A stretch of 10,583 nt of DNA from contig JAKSBO010000675.1 in the NCBI GenBank assembly GCA_022361095.1, positions 1-10,583 on the forward strand, written 5' to 3'. Under the pieces are notes generated by a model that was given only the letters and a program-made list of their open reading frames with translations, was not told the DNA's origin and made no database searches. Of this stretch, positions 6,615 to 10,583 are shown piece after piece. Source of the DNA: Desulfobacterales bacterium (lineage in GTDB: Bacteria > Desulfobacterota > Desulfobacteria > Desulfobacterales > Desulfobacteraceae). The first letter of the stretch is position 1. Each line of letters starts with the position of its first letter. Both the position numbers and the translations under genes were made by a program.

Positions 6615-9284
6615 CTAATCCTGTTTCAGATTTCTAACCCGATCCAGGTTCACCGTAATCTTATCCTGCTTTTCCTTGAGTTCTTCATGCTGGGTCTTAA
6701 CCTTCTCAATAACATCTTCCGGGGCCTTTTCAAGAAAGCTGTCATTGTTCAGCCGTTTCAGGATACTATTCAACTCTTTGGTGTTTTTCTCCAGCTCCTT
6801 TTCAAGACGGCTGATCTCCTTGTCAAAATCAATTACACCTTCAAGGCAGACATAGCAGGTAGTGCCACCGGAGACGCTAGTAGCTGAAGCTTCAGGCGGA
6901 TTGTCCCCTTCGCAGAAAGATAGATTTTCAAGGGTGGCAAGATTGATAATGACCGATTTATTTTCGGCAATGAGCAGTTTTTCCGCCTTTTCTTCCGTGG
7001 TGGCCAGCACCTTAACCCGGGTTGAGGGCTGGATGTTCATCTCGGATCTGATATTTCGGATACCTGAAATCAAAGAGAACATAAATTCCATCTCTTTTTC
7101 ACACGATGGATCTTTGAACTTTTTAAATTCATCGTCACTATATGGGAATGACGCTTTCATGACGGAACCGCTTGTGCCCGGAAGGATATTGTAAATTTCT
7201 TCGGTAACAAAGGGCATGAACGGATGCAGCATGATAATAATATCTTCAAGCACTTTTGCCAGAACCCCACGGGCCGCGTCGCGCGGATCAGCCCCTAACT
7301 TTTCGTACAGGGCAGGTTTGGCTGCTTCAAGATACCAGTCGCAGAACTCATGCCACACAAATTGATATACCGCAGAAGCGGCTTCATTGAAGCGGTATTC
7401 TTCAATTCCCTGTTTTACGGCCAAAGAGGTTTCTGCACATCTGGACAGAATCCAGCGGTCCGTCAGGGTCAAATCAAGATCATCTGTCAGTGCGTCTTTT
7501 TCCGTAATGTGCATCAAGGTGAATCTGGCGGCATTCCACAGCTTGTTAACAAAATTTCTGTACCCTTCCACCCTGGATTCGGACATTTTAACGTCCCTGC
7601 CCTGGGCGGCGAAAGCGGCCAGCGTAAATCTGAACGCGTCTGCACCGTATTCATCAATGACCTTGAGCGGATCAATAACATTACCCTTGGACTTGGACAT
7701 TTTTTTGCCGTGTTCATCCCTGACCAGGGCATGGATATAGACATCCTTGAAAGGAATTTCATCGTCCATGAAATGAATGCCCATCATCATCATTCTGGCA
7801 ACCCAGAAAAACAGGATGTCAAATCCGGTCACCAGAACATTGGTCGGATAAAAGGTTTGCAAAAGATCCGTTTTTTCAGGCCAGCCCATGGTGGAAAACG
7901 GCCAGAGCGCCGAAGAAAACCAGGTATCAAGGACGTCGGTTTCCTGGACAATGTCTTTGCAGCCGCACTTGGGGCAGCAGTCCGGATCAGTCTCTTCAAC
8001 AATAACGGCCTTGCATTCCGGGCATTTCCACACAGGGATGCGGTGCCCCCACCAGATCTGACGGGATATGCACCAGTCCCTGATATTGTCCATCCATTCA
8101 AAGTAGGTTTTGGACCAGTTATCAGGAATAATCCTGGTTCTTCCGTCCCGTACGGCCTGGGATGCCTTCTCCGCCAAGGGCCCTACTTTGACAAACCACT
8201 GTTTGGAAATGGAAGGCTCAACATCCGTGTGGCAGCGGTAGCAATTGCCGACGCTGTGCTTCAAGGGCTCTTTTTTCTCAAGCAATCCCAGCTCTTCAAG
8301 GGCTTCAACCGCTTTTTTGCGGCATTCAAACCGGTCAAGGCCGGCAAAACGCCCTGCCCCTTCCATCATTACGCCGGCATCATCAATAACCTTTAATTTT
8401 TTCAGGTCATGTTTTTCACCCAGATGAAAATCATTGGGATCATGGGCCGGGGTGACTTTCAAGGCACCGGTACCAAACTGGGTGTCTACATAATCATCCC
8501 GGATAATGGGGATTAACCGGTCTGTCAGGGGCAGTTGAACCTCAGTTGCTTCAAGGTCCTTGAACCGTTCGTCTTCAGGATTAACGGCCACGGCCATATC
8601 CCCGAACAGGGTTTCAGGCCGGGTGGTGGCCACGGTCAGCCCTTTTTTCTGACTGCCTTTAAATGGGTAGCGAATGTAATAGAGGTAACCGTCTTTTTCT
8701 TCATATTCAACCTCTAGGTCGGCAAGTGCGGTCATGCATCTGGGACACCAGTTAATAATGTACTGGTCTTCATAAATCAGGCCTTCTTTATACAAACGGA
8801 CAAAAACCTTGCGTACCGCCTCTGAGAGCCCCTCATCCATGGTAAAACGTTCCCGGTCCCAGTCACAGGAAGCCCCAAGGCGCTTGAGCTGGTTGATGAT
8901 GGCACCACCTGATTTTTCCCGCCATTTCCAGACATCTTCAATAAAGGCTTCCCGTCCGACTTGATCACGGTTTTTGCCTTCTGCAGCAAGTTTGCGCTCC
9001 ACCACATTCTGGGTGGCGATTCCGGCATGATCAGTTCCCGGCATCCATAGAACATTCTGCCCCAAAAGCCTTCTGTATCTGCACATGATATCCTGAATCA
9101 CGTTGTTCAATGCATGCCCCATATGAAGCACGCCGGTGACATTAGGCGGTGGAATAACAATTGAAAAGGGGGGGCTGTCACGTTTGTCTTCAGCTTTAAA
9201 AAAACCGTTTTCAAGCCAGAATGAATACCATTTCTCTTCAATCTCTTTTGGTGAATATCCTTTGTCCAGGGAATCCGAACACAT
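6615..9284 (-). CDS. valS: Valyl-tRNA synthetase
   Basis: An 889-residue class I aminoacyl-tRNA synthetase that charges tRNA-Val. The catalytic signatures are PPPNVTGVLHMGH (45-57, HIGH-type HMGH) and KMSKS (528-532). The inserted editing domain includes GTGALKVTPAHDPND (271-285), typical of ValRS and used to clear mischarged threonine. Several CxxC pairs (NWCPRC, NCYRC, WKCPEC and a later CCPKCGC) could bind zinc. This is an inference. DVLDTWFSSALWPFS is the conserved segment before the second half of the Rossmann fold. Residues from about 817 to the end are a charged heptad-rich helix matching the ValRS tRNA-binding coiled coil. The start is supported by GAGGAG 7 nt upstream (9297-9292, minus strand). 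It is the first gene of a valS-nadC unit. Confidence 0.97.
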   Translation of the reverse strand: MCSDSLDKGYSPKEIEEKWYSFWLENGFFKAEDKRDSPPFSIVIPPPNVTGVLHMGHALNNVIQDIMCRYRRLLGQNVLWMPGTDHAGIATQNVVERKLAAEGKNRDQVGREAFIEDVWKWREKSGGAIINQLKRLGASCDWDRERFTMDEGLSEAVRKVFVRLYKEGLIYEDQYIINWCPRCMTALADLEVEYEEKDGYLYYIRYPFKGSQKKGLTVATTRPETLFGDMAVAVNPEDERFKDLEATEVQLPLTDRLIPIIRDDYVDTQFGTGALKVTPAHDPNDFHLGEKHDLKKLKVIDDAGVMMEGAGRFAGLDRFECRKKAVEALEELGLLEKKEPLKHSVGNCYRCHTDVEPSISKQWFVKVGPLAEKASQAVRDGRTRIIPDNWSKTYFEWMDNIRDWCISRQIWWGHRIPVWKCPECKAVIVEETDPDCCPKCGCKDIVQETDVLDTWFSSALWPFSTMGWPEKTDLLQTFYPTNVLVTGFDILFFWVARMMMMGIHFMDDEIPFKDVYIHALVRDEHGKKMSKSKGNVIDPLKVIDEYGADAFRFTLAAFAAQGRDVKMSESRVEGYRNFVNKLWNAARFTLMHITEKDALTDDLDLTLTDRWILSRCAETSLAVKQGIEEYRFNEAASAVYQFVWHEFCDWYLEAAKPALYEKLGADPRDAARGVLAKVLEDIIIMLHPFMPFVTEEIYNILPGTSGSVMKASFPYSDDEFKKFKDPSCEKEMEFMFSLISGIRNIRSEMNIQPSTRVKVLATTEEKAEKLLIAENKSVIINLATLENLSFCEGDNPPEASATSVSGGTTCYVCLEGVIDFDKEISRLEKELEKNTKELNSILKRLNNDSFLEKAPEDVIEKVKTQHEELKEKQDKITVNLDRVRNLKQD

Positions 9285-9408
9285 AATTCAACTCCTCAAA
9301 CCCTTTTAATGTAACAGCCCGGCTTTTATCTCAGCAGGCAGGCTGTGTCATGTTTTGTCCTAACCGCCCCGCGTTTTAAATTGCAAAGGCGTCCAAGACC
9401 AGTTAATG
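9285..9408 (-). promoter_or_regulatory. valS leader region, no clear promoter
   Basis: About 120 nt separate the terminator of the upstream gene from valS. The valS promoter should lie here because that terminator would isolate it. The only candidate I see is ATGACA with GATAAA 15 nt later, a spacing shorter than usual. No T-box motif or tRNA-sensing stem was recognised. Apart from the ribosome binding site GAGGAG next to valS, nothing firm can be assigned. Confidence 0.25.
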
Positions 9409-9433
9409 AAAAAAGGGGATTGAATCAATCCCC
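9409..9433 (-). terminator. Rho-independent terminator of the small acidic protein gene
   Basis: Read on the minus strand, GGGGATTG pairs perfectly with CAATCCCC (9433-9426 with 9422-9415) around a three-base loop. The stem is followed at once by six T residues (complement of A 9409-9414). It lies 50 nt after the stop codon at 9483 and isolates that gene from valS. Confidence 0.88.
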
Positions 9434-9482
9434 GTCACGTTAATAAAAATTTTTAAAAATTAAGTCAATCGTTTAATCAGGC

Positions 9483-9818
9483 TCAGCCAATATCATCCAG
9501 ATCTTTTTTAAGCCCGGCTTTAATATCATCTATTTCACGCTTAATCACTTTTTCGGTCACTTCGAAAAGGATTTTTTCAATGATTTCAGAAAATTTCTTC
9601 TCAATAAGTTTTTCAAGGACAGCTTCCATGTCACCCTGATCCAATGACGGCACGGTATCTTCACTGTTTTTTCGCCCCAAAGAAATATCATCGGAAACAG
9701 CCGCTTTTGCGTCAGAGGGTTGCTCGGTCAGTTCAATTACGTCCTGCTCTTCTGTGGATGATTCTTCGGTGACCACATCGGTCAATTCAATTATATCATC
9801 ATCATAATCTTGAACCAT
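9483..9818 (-). CDS. Small acidic protein of unknown function with C-terminal amphipathic helix
   Basis: I do not recognise this 111-residue protein. Residues 1-60 are low-complexity and very acidic (19 Asp/Glu against 3 Lys/Arg), probably disordered. They carry a short motif twice: DIIELTD (8-14) and DVIELTE (26-32). Residues about 63-109 look like a continuous charged, amphipathic helical region with regularly spaced Leu/Ile/Val/Phe, suggesting oligomerisation or a coiled coil. There is no signal peptide, membrane span or cysteine. The layout of acidic disordered part followed by a helical self-association part loosely recalls PopZ-like polar organisers, but no homology is claimed. It is likely a real gene: AGAGGA lies just upstream of the ATG, a good promoter lies about 60 nt farther up, and a perfect terminator follows. 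It appears to be monocistronic. Confidence 0.8.
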   Translation of the reverse strand: MVQDYDDDIIELTDVVTEESSTEEQDVIELTEQPSDAKAAVSDDISLGRKNSEDTVPSLDQGDMEAVLEKLIEKKFSEIIEKILFEVTEKVIKREIDDIKAGLKKDLDDIG

Positions 9819-9875
9819 AAAATCCTCTTTTCGTATTGATTTTTAAGCGTTTAATTTTATTTTGATGAGAGTTAA

Positions 9876-9904
9876 AATTTACCAGAGCAGATAAAAAGAG
9901 TCAA
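9876..9904 (-). promoter_or_regulatory. Sigma70-like promoter for the small acidic protein gene
   Basis: On the minus strand TTGACT (9904-9899, five of six) is followed after exactly 17 nt by TAAATT (9881-9876, four of six), preceded by TGG as in extended -10 promoters. The start would fall near 9869, leaving about 50 nt of leader before the ATG at 9818. Confidence 0.55.
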
Positions 9905-9917
9905 TGACTTCCCCAAA

Positions 9918-10223
9918 ATGATCATTATACATACAGCGTTACCTGGTCCCCTGAGGACGAAGAATATGTCGGTTTATGCACTGAATTTCCAAGTTTAAGT
10001 TGGCTTGCCAGATCTCCTGAGTCTGCGTTAAAAGGTCTTCGTAAGACTTTGGAATCAGTTGTTAAAGATATGAAATATAATCCCACTACCAATTGGTCTT
10101 AAAAATTATAGCGGAAAATCTCTGGTTCTGGTTCCACCTGAAGTTCATAGAAATTTGGCAATTCAAGCCGCAGAGTCAGGGGTAAGCCTGAACAGGCTCG
10201 TTAGCTCTCGTCTTAGACGTTAA
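9918..10223 (+). pseudogene. Broken HicB-family antitoxin gene
   Basis: Two frames together encode a nearly whole HicB-type antitoxin. From 9917 one frame reads NDHYTYSVTWSPEDEEYVG, then LCTEFPSLSWLARSPESAL, the characteristic N-terminal HicB fold, and runs to a TAA at 10100-10102. The C-terminal part is in the next frame: PIGLKNYSGKSLVLVPPEVH (from 10089) followed by a ribbon-helix-helix segment ending NRLVSSRLRR and TAA at 10221. The N-terminal frame has no start codon, because TGA occurs at 9905 and no ATG, GTG or TTG precedes the conserved sequence. The ATG at 9918 is out of frame with it and leads to a stop after 26 codons. A loss of one copy of a tandem ATGA would explain the first lesion, and a small indel near 10085-10090 the second. 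No toxin gene lies beside it. The family assignment is strong; absence of function is inferred. Confidence 0.8.
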
Positions 10224-10269
10224 TATTTGTTCGATCGGAATAAGACTTTATTTGAAATAATAAACAAGC

Positions 10270-10308
10270 ACTCTTTCGTAATAAGAAAGCCAGCGGTTCG
10301 AATCCACT
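10270..10308 (+). pseudogene. Degenerate 3'-half tRNA fragment (tRNA-Thr-like)
   Basis: The segment reads like the anticodon loop to T-arm of a tRNA. A seven-base loop TTCGTAA (10275-10281) has U33 and anticodon CGU (Thr). A five-base variable region AAGCC (10287-10291) has the right length. The T-arm AGCGG-TTCGAAT-CCACT (10292-10308) has four of five stem pairs and a perfect T-loop. The anticodon stem is mostly unpaired, no D-arm or 5' acceptor strand is visible upstream, and there is no CCA end, so it cannot be a working tRNA. The spacing from loop to T-arm matches a real tRNA, which argues against chance. The Thr identity is tentative. Confidence 0.4.
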
Positions 10309-10333
10309 CCATTGATATGGAGTTTCTTTTTCT
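10306..10333 (+). terminator. Hairpin terminator after the HicB and tRNA remnants
   Basis: ACTCCAT (10306-10312) pairs perfectly with ATGGAGT (10317-10323) around a four-base loop, followed by TTCTTTTTCT. The arrangement fits a plus-strand intrinsic terminator, though the stem is only 7 bp and modest in GC. Its 5' arm overlaps the end of the tRNA-like T-arm. Confidence 0.5.
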
Positions 10334-10471
10334 GGGGTGTTCTTTTTTCAACATAAAGTAAGGGCGTTTTCTACAAAAATTTGTTCAGGAAAATTTCAAA
10401 AAATACAAAACAGTCACCCAGATAAAAATTTGAGTTTTTTATTTGAGAAAAACTGAAAAATTTATTAAATA

Positions 10472-10485
10472 TTCATCCGGATGAA
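10472..10485. promoter_or_regulatory. Perfect 14-bp palindrome, possible operator
   Basis: TTCATCCGGATGAA is exactly self-complementary with no spacer. It lies about 90 nt before the start of the gene at the right edge, a plausible place for a dimeric regulator to bind. No follow-on T-run argues against a terminator. The binding protein is unknown. Confidence 0.3.
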
Positions 10486-10572
10486 GAGACTCCATTTCGC
10501 TGCAACCAGTTTTTAACTTTCTTTAAACAAAATAGTAATGCTCCCGTTTTTAAATTTTTGGAGATAATAAAT

Positions 10573-10583
10573 ATGAAAAAAAA
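10573..10583 (+). CDS. Start of an unidentified gene (partial at right edge)
   Basis: An ATG at 10573 is preceded by GGAG (10560-10563) with a nine-base spacer, and the first codons read Met-Lys-Lys. A lysine-rich N terminus is common in signal peptides, but three codons do not allow any assignment. The call rests on the ribosome binding site and the long upstream non-coding region. Confidence 0.55.

Larger units (their letters stand above)
10224..10572. other. AT-rich non-coding stretch
   Basis: About 350 nt without a credible gene on either strand. It is visibly richer in A and T than the core genes to the left. It contains a degenerate tRNA-like fragment (10270-10308), a hairpin terminator (10306-10333), a weak A/T hairpin (AGTTTTT at 10433-10439 with AAAAACT at 10448-10454), a perfect 14-bp palindrome (10472-10485) and the ribosome binding site of the gene at the right edge. 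Confidence 0.6.

Noticed and set aside
7350..8396. Long plus-strand open frame (348 codons) opposite valS
   Set aside because: It lies wholly antisense to the clearly conserved valS coding frame, has no recognisable domain and no ribosome binding site. It is a by-product of valS codon use.
9285..9482. T-box or other tRNA-sensing leader before valS
   Set aside because: The leader is short and no T-box consensus or specifier stem was found. The only hairpin (9415-9433) ends in a T-run belonging to the upstream gene's terminator.
9918..9998. Small open frame of 26 codons from ATG 9918
   Set aside because: It is the out-of-frame translation of the HicB remnant, with no ribosome binding site and no features of its own.
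10273..10289. Alternative anticodon arm CTTTC-GTAATAA-GAAAG giving anticodon AAU
   Set aside because: The stem is perfect, but it leaves only two bases for the variable region, and AAU is not a normal bacterial anticodon. The TTCGTAA reading gives correct spacing to the T-arm.

Overview
The window is mostly ordinary bacterial core-genome sequence of moderate GC. It carries amino-acid biosynthesis, translation and cofactor genes, and ends in an AT-rich, gene-poor segment with gene remnants. The acetolactate synthase/citramalate synthase cluster, the valS-nadC pair and the protein sequences suggest a Deltaproteobacterium, probably a Desulfobacterales-type sulfate reducer. That placement is inferred from recognised protein character, not from a database search.

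Layout. (1) 1-2853, plus strand: the 3' part of ilvB, then ilvN and cimA, tightly packed (14-nt gap, then a 4-nt ATGA overlap) and closed by a strong hairpin terminator. Together they suggest isoleucine synthesis from pyruvate through citramalate, with acetolactate synthase serving isoleucine and valine. (2) 2923-4725, minus strand: lepA (elongation factor 4) with a TTG start. (3) 4726-4864: a short divergent intergenic region holding two good sigma70-like promoters that point toward each other and overlap. (4) 4865-5773, plus strand: a response regulator fused to a GGDEF diguanylate cyclase. (5) 5778-9284, minus strand: valS followed 6 nt later by nadC, evidently one transcript. nadC ends 4 nt from the end of the diguanylate cyclase gene. 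(6) 9483-9818, minus strand: a small acidic protein of unknown function with its own promoter and a clear terminator. (7) 9905-10583: a broken HicB-family antitoxin gene, a degenerate fragment resembling the 3' half of a tRNA, a hairpin terminator, about 250 nt of AT-rich DNA with a perfect 14-bp palindrome, and the first codons of a new gene running off the right edge.

No CRISPR array, intact mobile element, rRNA or complete tRNA was seen. The most unusual material is in region 7, which looks like a scar of past gene exchange, together with the small acidic protein and the overlapping promoters. I see no convincing evidence for an undescribed multi-gene system.
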